Shown here one piece after another: positions 7,638 to 19,059 of a stretch of 64,000 nucleotides of DNA; positions within the stretch are counted from its first letter, which is position 1, and each line of letters begins with the position of its first letter. This stretch comes from Paulinella micropora (Eukaryota; Cercozoa; Imbricatea; Euglyphida; Paulinellidae). Position numbers and translations under genes: made by a program. The stretch lies in NCBI GenBank assembly GCA_019918135.1, contig WBZZ01005955.1, positions 27,950 to 91,949 on the forward strand, written 5' to 3'. A model generated the notes under the pieces. It was given only the letters and a program-made list of their open reading frames with translations. It was not told the DNA's origin and ran no database searches.

Positions 7638-9839
7638 CGGGGCCACGCAGGGGGGGGGACGGTCGTGCTTGTCCCAGCGCGCTCTGCAGGTACAAAGATG
7701 AGTGACGACTCCGAGAGGGGTCGCCCCGGCGGCCACAGGTCGGTGAAATAGGGCATGCCAGCTGTCAACGCGGCGCGGACTCTTTGTGTCCACGCCCGGT
7801 GATCGCGCTCGTACTTGGTCCGCTGTGTCGCGTCGCCCATGATAGTCAAGTGCGTCCGGCTCTGCCGCCGCCTCAGCAGAAACATGACGGGCCTGGGAGG
7901 GCGCTGCCCAGGAGCGTTCTGCCAGCCGGCGGTGACCCCCTTCAGTGCTTGCCAAAGACTGCCGCTGACCGGTCGCTCGCCGCCCAGGCAGTGCCAGCCG
8001 CTGTACACACCGTCTCCTCCCCACCCACGCCGGACCACCACGAAGTGTTCCGGCTTGGTGTGCTCCAGCCTGAAGCACGCCGACTCGAGCCAGAACTCCA
8101 CCTGCTTAACGGAACCCTCCAGCCGCACCAAGACGTTGGGCAGGGTATTTACCAAGTCCAGGGTCAGGTTCCCCAGCTGCGTCTCCAGCAAAAGCCACTC
8201 GGGCTGCCGCCCGGTAACTACGTCTCCTTTCTCGTTAGTCAGAAAGAAAACCCCCGAGGGGGGGAACGGGAGCGCCTGGTCGAGTACGTACTGTAGCGTG
8301 ACGGAGTTCGAGGCGGCCGAGGGGGGCGGGGGGGTGCAGTCCAGGATCAACAGGGGGCCCTGCCTAGGTGCCTCGCCCTCTGGCCCGGCGCCGAGCAGGC
8401 CATAGCGAACACGGGACAGCTCCCCCAGCCAGCGACGGATGTTGCAGTCCCCGGAGGATGGTGTCGGGGCTAGCGCCAGCTCTAGCAATCTGCCGACACA
8501 CGCGGCGGCTGAGTCGGTTTCCAACTCGTATATCTGGGGTTGATCTGCTGAGCAGCCACGGTCCCGGACCCCGAGGGACAGCGCGTCGAACGCCTTAAGG
8601 ATATCCCGGTGATTGGGCACGTGTAGGATCGCGCCCTGCCGGCCGTAGCTCCGCTCGACGTACTGCACCGCGACCGGCTTTTTTGGACCTTTCAGGAGCT
8701 CGACACAGCGCACCAAACAGCAAGCCAAGCAGCCGCTATCCGGGCACTGCCCCTGTCCGGCCGGCAGGGGGCACAACAAGGCGGCCAGGAACTGGAGCGC
8801 GGAATTAAAAAAGCAATTCGTGAACTTTTGCTCCAGCAGCCCCGGCTGGCGCGGATTCCGCCGGGCTTGGGCGTCGCGGAGGGGGCCTTCGCTCAGCACC
8901 GCTCCCAGCCGACCCCCGCCCAGCTCCAGTTCCCTGCTCCGGTACAGCAGCCCCGGCAGCCCCCGCCTCAGGGAGTTGGGCGGGACAAGCAACGGGCCTT
9001 TGCCAGGCTCTGGGGCCAGGCTCCGCAAAACCTCGTCTACTGACCATGGCCTCCCTTAGTTGGCGGGGCAGCAAATAGTCATCGAGCAGCAGCAGCTCGC
9101 CCGTGGCGATGGCCAGGAATCCCAAAAACTCTTCAGTGCCGGCCGCCGCCGTCGTGTGCCCCTCCTCCAGCCCCTTGAACTGCATCCATGGCCTCCAGCG
9201 CTTGCTCGCGCTTAGCCTGGACAGCACTTGCGCGCGTAGTGCTAACAGTCTGTCGCGCCCGGCACTGGCGACGCCTTGTAGCGCCTGGAGTACCTGGCTC
9301 TCCTTGCCAGCTAGAGTGTCCAGCACTTGCAGTACGTAGCGCAGCTCCGGCCCCACGACTAGCTGCCAGCACCGGTCGTCCCGTACACTTTGGGAGATCT
9401 CGGCGAGGGCGTTGCTGGGGAGGGGCTCGTCGAACAGCAACGCCACGACCGCCTGCAGCCACCAGCGCCGGACCAGCGGGCTCCGCCGGCCGGGCCAGAG
9501 CCCCTGGCGCAGGCGGGCGAAAACCGGCCCCCTCTCCGCGGGGAGCGGTAGTTCCGGCCCGGCCGGGCCACCCCCCGCCAGGAGGCGAGCCAGCAGGCCG
9601 AAGGGTGCGGGCAGGCCGGCCAGCCGGGCCAGCTCCTGCCAGGCAGCGGAGTCCGGGGTGCCGGCCCGCCGGGCCGGGGGCGGGCCGAGCGGCCGCAGGC
9701 CCGCTAGCTGCAGGTACAGCAGCCAAGCGCCGCGGTAGCCGCTGCCGGCGTGGGCCACCCGCGGGTCCGTGAGTACCCGGTGGACTAGCTGGACGGCGGA
9801 GAAGGTCGCTGCTACCCGGTCGGGGGCCGTGCCGTCCAT
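7634..9839 (-). CDS. Ubiquitin-specific protease-like protein (one frame break)
   Basis: ATG at 9839 opens the N-terminal part, which runs to about 9,045; the rest continues in another frame down to TAA at 7634-7636. The second part has no usable ATG, so the two halves belong together. The C-terminal half has a Cys box, FTNCFFNSALQFL near 8,810, and a His box, EHFVVVRRG near 8,050, in the order and spacing of the C19 ubiquitin-specific proteases, plus a CxxC pair between them. It would remove ubiquitin from host or viral proteins. No GT-AG intron fits the break well; it may be an indel. The catalytic Cys lies in NCFFN rather than the usual NTCFMN, and activity is not proven. Confidence 0.6.
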
Positions 9840-10116
9840 CTTGGCTACAGCTCGTGCCTGCTGGACACTGGCCTCCCACTTTGTCTGGCCTCCGGAGTTA
9901 GCAACCTACCTTCTCCCCCTTCTTTTACCCCCCGCCCCCGCCCCCGTCAGTGCCTCTCTGCCAGCGCCTTTCCCTCCTCCCCCGCGGGGCACCCCGCTGT
10001 CGGGACGGGGGGGGCACATGCCTCTCCCCCTCGCGCGGTACCCTCCCCAGCTTGAGAACCGAGGTTCCCTACCTCCCAAACACTTCTGTGGTGTCAGGCC
10101 CCCCGCTGGCGGGGGT
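9840..10116. other. Divergent promoter region
   Basis: This spacer between two divergent starts is pyrimidine-rich with C-runs. No gene or clear TATA box is seen. Confidence 0.4.
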
Positions 10117-13100
10117 ATGGAGCGGCACCAAGAGGCGTCCCGGACCGGACTGGCGGACGGGGAGGGGGATCTGTGGTGTTACGTCTTAGGCCAGACTCCA
10201 GGGCAGGCTTTTGCGTTTTACCAAACGAGTGAGCATGACCCGGAGGTGGCAGCTACTGTGCGCAGGCAGGACGTGCCTCGTCGGTTGCGGAGCTTGGCCG
10301 CCCTGGCTCTCGGCCCCATCAGCGAGGATGCCTGGCGCCGGTACCCGCGTGGCACCGGTAGGCCGGGACCAGTGGCTGCCCCGCTGTGGGTGCGGCTGCT
10401 CCTGGACGCCAGGTACCTGCGCTGCCTGGGGCTGGGCTACCGGCTCGACCTCAAGACTACGCCGGAAGACACAGGTACGGGCAGCAGCAGCGGCGGGGGC
10501 CGGGGGCCGGGCCCCGCGCCAGAGAAACCGCTGGCGGCGGCGCGTGGCGGGCCGGGGGCCGGTGGGCGGGAGCGCGGGGTGAAGCGCGGGGCACTCCGGC
10601 CGGCGGTGGGCGGGTCGGGCGGGAGCGCGGGGTGGAAGCCGCGCGTGGCCCCCCCGGCGGGACGGCGTCGCCGGGGGGGCGTGGCCGCGGGGGCGGTCAG
10701 GCCCCGCGCCGGCGGGGCGGCGGAGCTTGCGTGGCCCTGGTGCGTCCGGCGGACCTGGCAGGCCTATGAGCTCGCCGTCTCGTTGACCAATGCAGCGGTG
10801 TGCGTCGGCGTCGTGGCGGTTGTCGTGATTGTGTACAGGAACTGCCCCGAGCCCGGCTGGGTGTCCTCCGTGACAACTTACCTCCGGTCACTGACGTCCC
10901 CTAGCGAGCCTGCCTACGACCAAGTGCCGCTGTCCTTCGGCAGCCAATCACACTACGGCCCGGGAGAGGAGGCGGTGCGTTCGGCAGGAGGATACCTAGA
11001 CTTGGCAGGCGAACGAATCGCTAGCAATGCCACCGCCAGTGTGTTGGGCACGGCCGTCAGCCTTATTAGCCAGGAGCGGGATCGCGCCTGGCTGGCCGAG
11101 TGGCTAGGCAGCCGCCTGTGGAGCCAGGACATACAGGCTGCTCTAGACTACCTGGGGGCCAGCGCCGAGCCCGCGGACCAGGCAGTCGCGTTACTCAGGC
11201 GCCTGACTGACCTGGTCACCACCGGCTTCCTGTCGCAGTTCGTGCGGCGCATACAAGAGCGAGACGTCAGGGTCAACATGGGCGAGCTGCAAGACCTGCA
11301 CCTCCGATTGCGAAACGGTCTTGAACAGCGCTTGCGAGCACCGTACGGGAGGGAGACCCCTACCGCTCAACAGCAGCTCGACCTGCACGCAGAGGCCAGG
11401 CGAGGGGCGGACGTTGAGCTTGCGCTGTCGCAGGAGCAGGCGGGAGAAGCCAGTCTGTGCCTTTTCAACCTAGCGCAGCTGGCGCGGCAGTACTGCACTG
11501 GTGAAGAAACACACAAGTACTACATGAGGGCGACGATAGAGCGCGCGCAGAGAGAGACGCGGCTCGGGCGTCCCGAGAACAGCGTGATATGGGCGACCCA
11601 GCCTGAGGAGGAGCCCCGGCGGGCGCTACAGGAGGGCGGCCTCCTGGAACAGTATTGGGGGGGGCTGGGCCTCCCCCTGACTGTCTCACAATTTGCGGCT
11701 AGTTCCCTCGCGATACAGGATGCGTACAACCGAGCCCTGTCGCCGCGCAACGTGACCGAAACAGACCGTAAAAGCCTGTCGGTACTAGCGGGCCAGGTCG
11801 CGGCCTACCTCCGCTACAGCCTAACGTTGAGGAGCTGGTGGGACCGCTCGGTGCTCCGCTTCGGGCCGCCCAGGCTGTACGGCACGGAGACACCAGATAA
11901 CCAGCATGAGTGGCACGTCCTGGCAGAGAGCCAGCTCATATACACCAGCCTCGCCGCCTTTGCACACCACGTGGCCCCTTTGCTAGGGCTCTTTTTCAGC
12001 CCCCGGCTAGTGACACCAGACGACGTGAATGACCTCACCCAGTATGCCCCCAGCGCGGCCGCTGCCCTGCTACGCGCACGGCAAACAGTAGTCGCCTTTC
12101 TCGGTGACGAGGCCAGGGCCCCCGCGCTCTTGTCCGACCTGTACGAGGCCGACCAGAGGCAGGTAGCCAGAGGCAGCCACCCAGTACACGCTCGCGAGAA
12201 GCCGCGGGTGGCCCGGTACCACCAGGAGCTGACCGAGCTGCAGCTGGGCCTGCCGTACCACTGCAGCACCGTCTGGGCGGCAGCGACGGCACTGGGCACA
12301 CACCTGCGCAACTTACCACTGATGTACATGCTGTGGGGAGAACACTGCGCGCCCAGGGCCCCGCCGTCCTTCGGAGAGTACCTCTGGGAAGCGGAAGCAG
12401 GGGCCGAAGACTTCTGGCAGGGGCTGGTCGGCTCTGGCCCGGCCCCGGCCCCGGATGCCGCGCCTGGCCAGGCAGCCAGGGACGCCGCGCCCCCGGCCCC
12501 GGACGCCGCGCCGGGCCAGGCAGCCAAAGACCCCAGGCCGAGTCCCGTGGGGCCGGCCGCCACGCCGGCCGCCCTCCCACTAGCGCAGGGGCGGCCGGCC
12601 GGTGCCGCCCTCACCGCCTCGGCCACCCCCCCGCCCAACGCCTCGTGGCGCGAGTTGCTGATCCGGCTGGGGTCCTTCCGCGGCAGGCTACGCTCGGCGC
12701 AGGGCCGGCCCCATCGCACGTTTTCCCGGGAGTGGGACCCGGCCCGCGACTCCGTCGGCCACTGGCCTGCGCTGCGGGACACGCTGGAGCGGCTGCTGGC
12801 GTCGCACCTGTACGAGCGGGAGGTCTGGCCGGAGCACAAGCTGGGGAGTGCGCGGGCCATCGCCGAGGCCGCGCTGCACCACGAGGTCCTGGGCACGCCG
12901 TGCCCCGGGCTGACCGCCTTGGCTGTCGTGCTGTGGGCCGCGCAGGAGGTCTGGCACACACTACCGGCACCAGCGGGGGAGGAGGCTACCGAGGCCAGCG
13001 TCCATGATCTGTTGGGCTTGTTCTGGGAGCGGGTGGAACAGACCACCGCCTTCCTGGCCCGAGAGCTGTGCCCCGCCGCTACGTCCGAGCTGCTTCTCCT

Positions 13101-14475
13101 GCACAGCGCAGAGGCCGACTGGTTCAGCGAGCGCTTGGTGAGGCAGAGCACGTTGTACTTCTCCTTTGCGCGTCCCTCGCGCTGGCGAGCGGCCTCGGAC
13201 TCACTAGGCCAACGGGCGCAGACGCTGTGGCAGCGACTGCGCGGCCGGATCGAGCAGGACCTCAAGGACGACGGCCTCGCCGCACTCAGGAGGGTCCGGA
13301 GCCTGCCGGGGGTTTCCATGCGCGAGGTCCAGATCCTGGCAGGGGACATCTACGTCTATCTGGAGCCGTCCGCCTGGTCGTGGCGACAGGCCACCATCGC
13401 CGAGGAGCTGTGGAACAGGTTGTACTTGCGGCTGCCAGCCACCATAGCGGCCGTGCGGAATATCTACGGCCGTGACCTAACTGAAATCATACAAGGCTTC
13501 ACGGGGCAGAGTTTCAGTGAACAGCTAGGCGTGGGGCGTCTGCTGATCTCCGAGACCGCGCGGCTGCTAAGCCTCCAGAGCCTGTCGCTAGTGACGGGAG
13601 GGACCGGAGTACAGGAGATGTTCAGCGGCTTCGGCCGGACGGTTTTGGCCGCGGTCGGGCAGTTTGCGGTGGATTCTGTCGTCGTCGAGCCCGTACAGCA
13701 ACGAGCCGTGGAGCTGCTGACCGGCCTGCTCACAATGTCCTCGGCTCGCGCGGAGGAAGACTTCAAGGATCTGCTCGAGACAGCCCGTGCTTATGGGGGT
13801 CTGCTGTACGGAAGTGGGCAGGGTGTGGGAGTGCCGAGCCTTGACTGGCAGACGGTGCTGCTGCCCCTCTTCACGGAGCTCTACCAGGTTGACCCCCACG
13901 GCTTAGCAGGCTCAGAACTAGAGCTGCTGCAGAGACTGGCCACACGGGCCGCGCAGCCGGCGTACGTCTTGCAGGACGGAAAGCGTACGCTTGAACTGCC
14001 GTTCCTGCTGCCGGCCCGGAATCAGAGCCGGGAGCCGGACGCCAGCGCCAGGCACGGGCTGCCCCCCCAGGGGCAGGACATGTTCGTCCAGGCCTGCTTC
14101 GTGGAGGCCAAGCAGGGTAGGCCGGGGTCCGTCCTGCTGGCCCCGACCCAACGCGAGCTCGTCCGGCGGCTAGCGGGGGGCGTCTCGGCGGACGAGCTGG
14201 CGCCGGCGGAATATGAGTGGCTGTGCAGAATCGTCGAGAGCGGCCCCGGGCGCACGCGGACGTACCAAACCCCCGAGGGGGACCTAGCGCTGATGGCAAA
14301 GGCACAGGGTCTGCTGGGTGACCGGATCGTCGTGTCGGAGCCGAAAGCCAAAACGCTGGCCAGGCGGCGAAGCGCAGGGAAAGCTGCTTGCCTCGCCGGG
14401 AGGTCAAGCCCGGAGCGGCCAAGCCCGGAGCGGCCGGGCCTCTGGCCACCCTTTCCTAGGACGGACCGTGAATAA
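10117..14475 (+). CDS. Large unrecognised protein, 1,452 residues
   Basis: The first ATG in good context is at 10117; the open frame upstream is shadow. This is the longest undisturbed reading frame in the window. After an N-terminal domain of about 120 residues comes a Gly/Arg/Pro-rich stretch (about 120-210) that could be an intron (strong donor at about 10,471) but stays open. Next are one hydrophobic segment ending VVAVVVIVYRN, a long mostly helical body, a Pro/Ala linker with repeated APDAAPGQAA, and a second helical region. It could be a structural or tegument-like membrane-anchored protein, but I recognise no family. The TAA stop lies inside AATAAA. Confidence 0.6.
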   Translation: MERHQEASRTGLADGEGDLWCYVLGQTPGQAFAFYQTSEHDPEVAATVRRQDVPRRLRSLAALALGPISEDAWRRYPRGTGRPGPVAAPLWVRLLLDARYLRCLGLGYRLDLKTTPEDTGTGSSSGGGRGPGPAPEKPLAAARGGPGAGGRERGVKRGALRPAVGGSGGSAGWKPRVAPPAGRRRRGGVAAGAVRPRAGGAAELAWPWCVRRTWQAYELAVSLTNAAVCVGVVAVVVIVYRNCPEPGWVSSVTTYLRSLTSPSEPAYDQVPLSFGSQSHYGPGEEAVRSAGGYLDLAGERIASNATASVLGTAVSLISQERDRAWLAEWLGSRLWSQDIQAALDYLGASAEPADQAVALLRRLTDLVTTGFLSQFVRRIQERDVRVNMGELQDLHLRLRNGLEQRLRAPYGRETPTAQQQLDLHAEARRGADVELALSQEQAGEASLCLFNLAQLARQYCTGEETHKYYMRATIERAQRETRLGRPENSVIWATQPEEEPRRALQEGGLLEQYWGGLGLPLTVSQFAASSLAIQDAYNRALSPRNVTETDRKSLSVLAGQVAAYLRYSLTLRSWWDRSVLRFGPPRLYGTETPDNQHEWHVLAESQLIYTSLAAFAHHVAPLLGLFFSPRLVTPDDVNDLTQYAPSAAAALLRARQTVVAFLGDEARAPALLSDLYEADQRQVARGSHPVHAREKPRVARYHQELTELQLGLPYHCSTVWAAATALGTHLRNLPLMYMLWGEHCAPRAPPSFGEYLWEAEAGAEDFWQGLVGSGPAPAPDAAPGQAARDAAPPAPDAAPGQAAKDPRPSPVGPAATPAALPLAQGRPAGAALTASATPPPNASWRELLIRLGSFRGRLRSAQGRPHRTFSREWDPARDSVGHWPALRDTLERLLASHLYEREVWPEHKLGSARAIAEAALHHEVLGTPCPGLTALAVVLWAAQEVWHTLPAPAGEEATEASVHDLLGLFWERVEQTTAFLARELCPAATSELLLLHSAEADWFSERLVRQSTLYFSFARPSRWRAASDSLGQRAQTLWQRLRGRIEQDLKDDGLAALRRVRSLPGVSMREVQILAGDIYVYLEPSAWSWRQATIAEELWNRLYLRLPATIAAVRNIYGRDLTEIIQGFTGQSFSEQLGVGRLLISETARLLSLQSLSLVTGGTGVQEMFSGFGRTVLAAVGQFAVDSVVVEPVQQRAVELLTGLLTMSSARAEEDFKDLLETARAYGGLLYGSGQGVGVPSLDWQTVLLPLFTELYQVDPHGLAGSELELLQRLATRAAQPAYVLQDGKRTLELPFLLPARNQSREPDASARHGLPPQGQDMFVQACFVEAKQGRPGSVLLAPTQRELVRRLAGGVSADELAPAEYEWLCRIVESGPGRTRTYQTPEGDLALMAKAQGLLGDRIVVSEPKAKTLARRRSAGKAACLAGRSSPERPSPERPGLWPPFPRTDRE

Positions 14476-14476
14476 A
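14471..14476 (+). terminator. Poly(A) signal overlapping a stop codon
   Basis: AATAAA contains the TAA stop of the 1,452-residue gene. Confidence 0.75.
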
Positions 14477-14500
14477 GTGAGCGCCAGTAGCTACTCTGTG

Positions 14501-14506
14501 TTTATT
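14501..14506 (-). terminator. Poly(A) signal of the convergent minus-strand gene
   Basis: TTTATT, which is AATAAA on the minus strand, lies just past the end of the broken LRR-like gene. Confidence 0.65.
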
Positions 14507-14522
14507 GACCGGGCCGGCCGCG

Positions 14523-17240
14523 CTACGGGGTAGGTGGTGGGGAGGGAGGGGCGCCGTGCGCGTCGGGGAGAGGGGAGGCGTCCGGCAACGAGGGCCGCCC
14601 CGGGCCCGGCGGGCTGCCGGCCGGTGGCCGTACGAGCGCCTCGGCCATGGCCACGCCGGCGTGGATGAGGTCCGCCGCTCCCGCCGGCAGCCCGCGGGAC
14701 TCCGCCGCCTCGTCGACCCATTGGCGGAGGGACGGCCAATCCGCCGTCGGGGCAGCCACTGCTGCAGCAGCGTCGCGACCCAGGCGACCAGGCAATCCCG
14801 CAGGGCGCGGTGAACCTTCTCTAGCAGCAGAGCTCGTCCCTTCCCCTGGGTAACGAAGCCCCCCTTCGGGTGCACGTCCCTGGGCAGCAGAGCCCCAGCC
14901 GCGGGATCGTGGGTGGGCGTGCCATACAGCCCCTGCCACCCCCCTTCCGGAAACAGCAGCGACAGCAAGGCACGCAGCGACTCGTCGCACTCGGCTGGGG
15001 TCTGCTCTCCCTGAGCCACACTTGCAGGGAACCCCAGCCCGGCCCGGGGGGTCCGGAGCCGGCGTTAGGCCGCGGTACTGTTGCAGCCAGCCGCAGATCG
15101 TCCGCCCGAGCTCCCGGTAGCCGGTCAGGGGGGTCGTCCCCTGGGGAGCGTGCGGGTCTAGCCCACCGGCGTACACCAGCCGCATGGCGCGCAGCAGGGA
15201 CAACCGCTTCCCCTTAGCTCCTCGTACCGAGCGGGGCAGGAAAGCCGCGCTCAGCAGCTGGACGGAAGCCTCGGGGGCCGCGCCTGGCCGCCGGACCTGG
15301 CTGTCGCAGTGTCCAGGCCACAGAGCCTGGCCTCTACCGTGCCCTGGTGCAGGCAGCGCGCTAGGTACGCTAGGGGGGCGGGAATCCGCCGGCGGACCGG
15401 TCGGAAGGTTGTCAGCTCTTGGTACAGATAATGGCACGCCAGCCTGTGCAGGGTCTCGTCGCGCAGGCAGCGGTCCAGCCGCTCCGGCAGCTCGCCCACC
15501 CGGGCTGTCCCTAGCTGGGCCAAGCCACGGGGGTCCACGCGGGCCTGCAGCAGGCGCCAGCGCAGGTCCTCGCGCACGGGGCTGGCCCGCGGGGCGGGTA
15601 AGCACAGCCAGAGGCCGGCCCGACGGAGGGTGGGGGCGGGGGCGGCCTCAGGGCCAGGTAGCCCTCGCACACAGCCAGGGCCTCCCGTGTTCGTTGAGGC
15701 TCTCGTAGTGCCGACATGAGTGCGGCCACCTGGTCCAGCCCCGTCTGCGCGCCGCCCCGCGCGTCCGCCCTCCACCAGTCCTCCAGGCACCAGGGCCCCG
15801 GACGCGAGCCGGCGGGAACAACAGACACAGCAGCAGCCGGCCGTACGCCGCGCACAGGTGTCGTGCGAGCTCGGAGCAGGCCCCGGTCGACCAGGGTATG
15901 GCGGCGGGGGCCCCCTGCGCGTCCAGCACCTGCGGCCGCACCCAGGGGTACTCCCGCAGCGCCGCCGGGCGCTCCTGCCACTCTACACACCCCAGTGTCC
16001 TCCCGTCGGGGAACGGCCCGTGGCGCTCGTCGCGCCACCTGGTCTCCGGCGTATTCGACACCAGCACTGCGCTGAAGCCATGGACCATTAGGTTTTCCCC
16101 GAGTGGTCCACAGTGGTCCAGGTGCAGAATGCCGCTCTCCGGACCCCGGACCTCAGTCAAGCGGGTCAGCATGCTAGCGTAGACCATGGCATTGTCCGCG
16201 CGCACAGTCATACTTCGCAGCCCACCGCAACCGACCAGAACGGCGACCAAAGCAGCGGCAGTGGTTGGTTGCACGGTGGCAGGCACTGGAACTGCCTGTT
16301 AGACGCAAGGCCGGGGGGCGTGTCCCGTTCCGCTGGCAAAGCCGGTGCCCGCACGTGCCTACTTCTAGCCCCTCCAAGCCTGCCGTGCCCTGCACCAGCA
16401 GGCGCGTCAGGTAGTGTGCCGACAGGGACACGCTTACCCGCTCGCCCGTGACCTGCTGCCAGTTGAGTTCGCGGCACGACGGGAAAAGGAGGGGGCCTGG
16501 CTGGTGATTCCAAGTGGCCCTTAGCTGGACGTGCACCAGGCATAGGCCCTGGACCCACTGTAGCCCGCGCAGAAAGTCCAAGGACAGCTGCAGCCCACCC
16601 CCCTCCACTCCTGCTACGTACGCGTGCGCTAGTACCGCGGCGGTAGTCGCTGATGGCACGAGACGTCGCACAGCTCCCTACATCCCCGCACAGTCAGAAC
16701 CCCACTCCCCGGAGGCTGTGCCACTGTCTGTGGACTCTGCCGGTCACTGGGGGGGTCCAACCTGATACTATACACAGCGTCACTATCGATCATAGACAAG
16801 TGCATTCCCTGCACGGCGGGTACGATCAGGCCCAAGGGACGCTGCGAATGGCTAACCTGTACCCACTCAAGCCGTACACAGGATGGCGGAAAAGAGAGTT
16901 CGGTGTGCGACGGCAGCAGTCGGACACACTCCAAACGCAGTTCCTTAATGTTCAGCAGTGCCTGCAGAAAGGTGAAGGGCACCTTGATCGGCCGCCACGG
17001 CAGTCCCGTAGGTTCACCTTCTCGAAGCCCGCGGCGGCCTGCTTGCCGCGTCTACTCGCCAAGTAGGTCTCGATCTCTTTACCGCGTTCCTCAACCTGGT
17101 CGTGTGTTCCATTGGTTTCTGTGGCTAGGAAGTAAATAAGCTCCTTTCCCGCCCTCGGAAACGAAGTCCCTGTTGGACGCAGGGGACGGTCCGGGCCACA
17201 AGAAAGGCAATATCATGTTGTACGGCATCATCCGGTCATT
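14523..17240 (-). pseudogene. LRR-like gene broken into many frames
   Basis: Protein-like sequence runs through all three minus frames with about six to eight frame changes. An N-terminal part near 17,150-17,000 (IYFLATETNGTH, then VNLRDC) leads into two similar units with the order helix, SFPPSC or LFPSC, RLEWVQV or ELNWQQV, at about 16,980 and 16,580. A third related stretch is at about 16,200. The C-terminal half (15,800-14,523) is helical and not recognised. A plausible GT-AG intron explains the change near 16,350-16,290, but several others fall beside C or G runs (about 14,935, 15,030 and 15,630). Compare the LRR-like gene at 42,991-46,206. Decay is likely; assembly indels or unrecognised introns are possible. 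Confidence 0.5.
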
Positions 17241-17476
17241 TAGGTCCGACATGGGGAGACAGCAAGGGGGAAGAGAGTCAGAGGGCAGAGGGCATGCCCC
17301 CGTGCGGGCCAGGGGGGGAAAGGGGGATGCAGCCCCTCCCCGCCCTTTCCCTCCCCTCCCTCGAGGGAAGGGGGACAGGCTCTGCCTCCGTAGGCCCCCC
17401 TCCCGTCCTCCCTGGCCCAGCGGTCGGCCCGCGGGCGGGGCAGTGCGGCGAGGGTGTGAGTTGGTGCCGGCACGGC
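17241..17476. other. Spacer
   Basis: Purine- and pyrimidine-rich GC sequence lies between two minus-strand genes. I see nothing convincing in it. Confidence 0.35.
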
Positions 17477-18955
17477 CTAGCGGGGGGAGGGCGCCGCCTG
17501 CCTGGCGAAGTCGGCCCCCGGCACCCCCGGGCGCACGAGCCGCGCCCCCGTGCCCAGCCGCCCCCCATGCTCCGTCCACACCAGGTAGCACAGCCACAGC
17601 CACGCCTCCGCCAGCGAATGGCACAGCCAGGCCCGGCGGGGCCCGCGGTCGTACACCGCCCACGTGCCCAGCACGGCCACGACGCACGGCCGCGGCCGCC
17701 GCGACGCGGGGGTCGGCTCCGCGCAGGCGCTAGCCCCGGCCGGCGGCTCCGGTTGCCGGGCGGCTTGCGTGAGCTGCGGCGGCAGGAGCACGAGCCCCTG
17801 CGCCAGGAGGTCCAGCCCGCAGGCTAGCTTGACCTGGCTGGCTAGGACCGCCAGGTCCAGGTCCTCGCCCAGCCCGGCGGGATCGTACACGTCCTGGGCC
17901 GCCCCTCCGCCCTCCTGGTCCTCCAGCGCTCCCGCCCCGTTCAGCCCCGCCAGCTTGCGGGCGCCCGCCAGCCGCTGCCCCGGCGCAGCCAGCTTCTGGA
18001 ACACGACGCTGTCCTTGATCTGCGCGGCCGGCTGCTCGCAGAAGATGGTCCGGAAGTGTAGCGCCAGGCAGCCTGGCAGGTCCCGGGCGCAGCTCACCTC
18101 CCGCACGGCCCGCAGTACCTGGTCCGTGCACGCTTCCCCGGGCGCGGGCCCCCCCACAGCAGCGCGCGGCAGCTGGACCGGGGCGGCCGCCCCGCGGGCA
18201 GGTCCCGGCCCCGCGCCGCGAGCCGGGCCCGCACCTCGTCCCAGGGGGGGGCCTGCGCCCTTCGCAGGAGCCCGTGCAGCAGCCCCACGTACAGCTGCCA
18301 ATGGGTCAGGCTCTCCACGGCGGGCGACAGGTCTGCCAGGCCGCGGCCCGCGTCGCTGCAGGTCGCCAGGCACGCGCAGGCAGCCCAGAAGGCACCCTCG
18401 AAGCCGGACCAGGCCCGCTGCTCTACCCACTCACCGAACCACGCGCGCAGGCCGTCGGCCTCGGCCCGGGTGCCCCGCCGCAGCCCCGTCAGGACCTCCA
18501 CCAGCTGCCGCCTGGCGCGCAGCAGCTCGGCGGCCGGCAGCCCCGCGCCGCCGGCCGGCAGGTCCCCTGCCTGTGGCTCGCTGGTGCACGTCAGCAGGGA
18601 CAGGCTGCCCTGCCACGCCCTAGCTCCTCCAGGGCGGCCTCTAGCTGCCGCGGCGCCCCGGCGGCCGGGGGCAGGCTGCCGAACGGGCGGCCGCCCCAGC
18701 GCTGCTCGTACAGCACGGCCGCGCTCAGCCCCCAGGCACACATCTGCCACAGGCCCACCGTTCGGACCGGGGGTACGTGGGCCGGGCTCGCCACCGCGCT
18801 CAGGCGCACCGGCGGGTGCCCCAACGCGTAGTGGCCGGGGTAGTGACGGGCCAGCGCTGCCCACAGCACACGCACGTCGGCCGGCCCGGTGGTCGGGCCG
18901 CCCCGGCGGACGGCCCGCACACACAGGCGCGCAGGGCGGAACTGGCGAGTGTCAT
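17477..18955 (-). CDS. Unrecognised protein, frame broken about three times
   Basis: A possible ATG is at 18955; the frame extends into the Pro/Gly-rich repeat upstream, so the true start could be earlier. The coding frame changes near 18,900, near 18,625 and at the C7 run at 18,149-18,155. The joined product would be about 480 residues: helical, rich in Trp and Cys, with stretches such as LARHYPGHYALG and HWQLYVGLLHGLL and a C-terminal AWLCHSLAEAWLWLCYLVW that could be membrane-associated. I recognise no family. No consistent GT-AG introns were found at the breaks. Confidence 0.45.
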
Positions 18956-19059
18956 CAGCGCGTCCAGTTCCGCCGGGGCCAACTCGGCCCCGGCCTCCGG
19001 GAGTTCCGCGAACGCCCACAGCTCGGCCCTTTCTGTGCGGGGGGGGGGTGCCCCGGGGG

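Noticed and set aside
11814-13349. 511-codon minus-strand ORF inside the 1,452-residue gene
   Set aside because: The sense frame has regular secondary-structure pattern; the antisense one is Ser/Arg-rich shadow.
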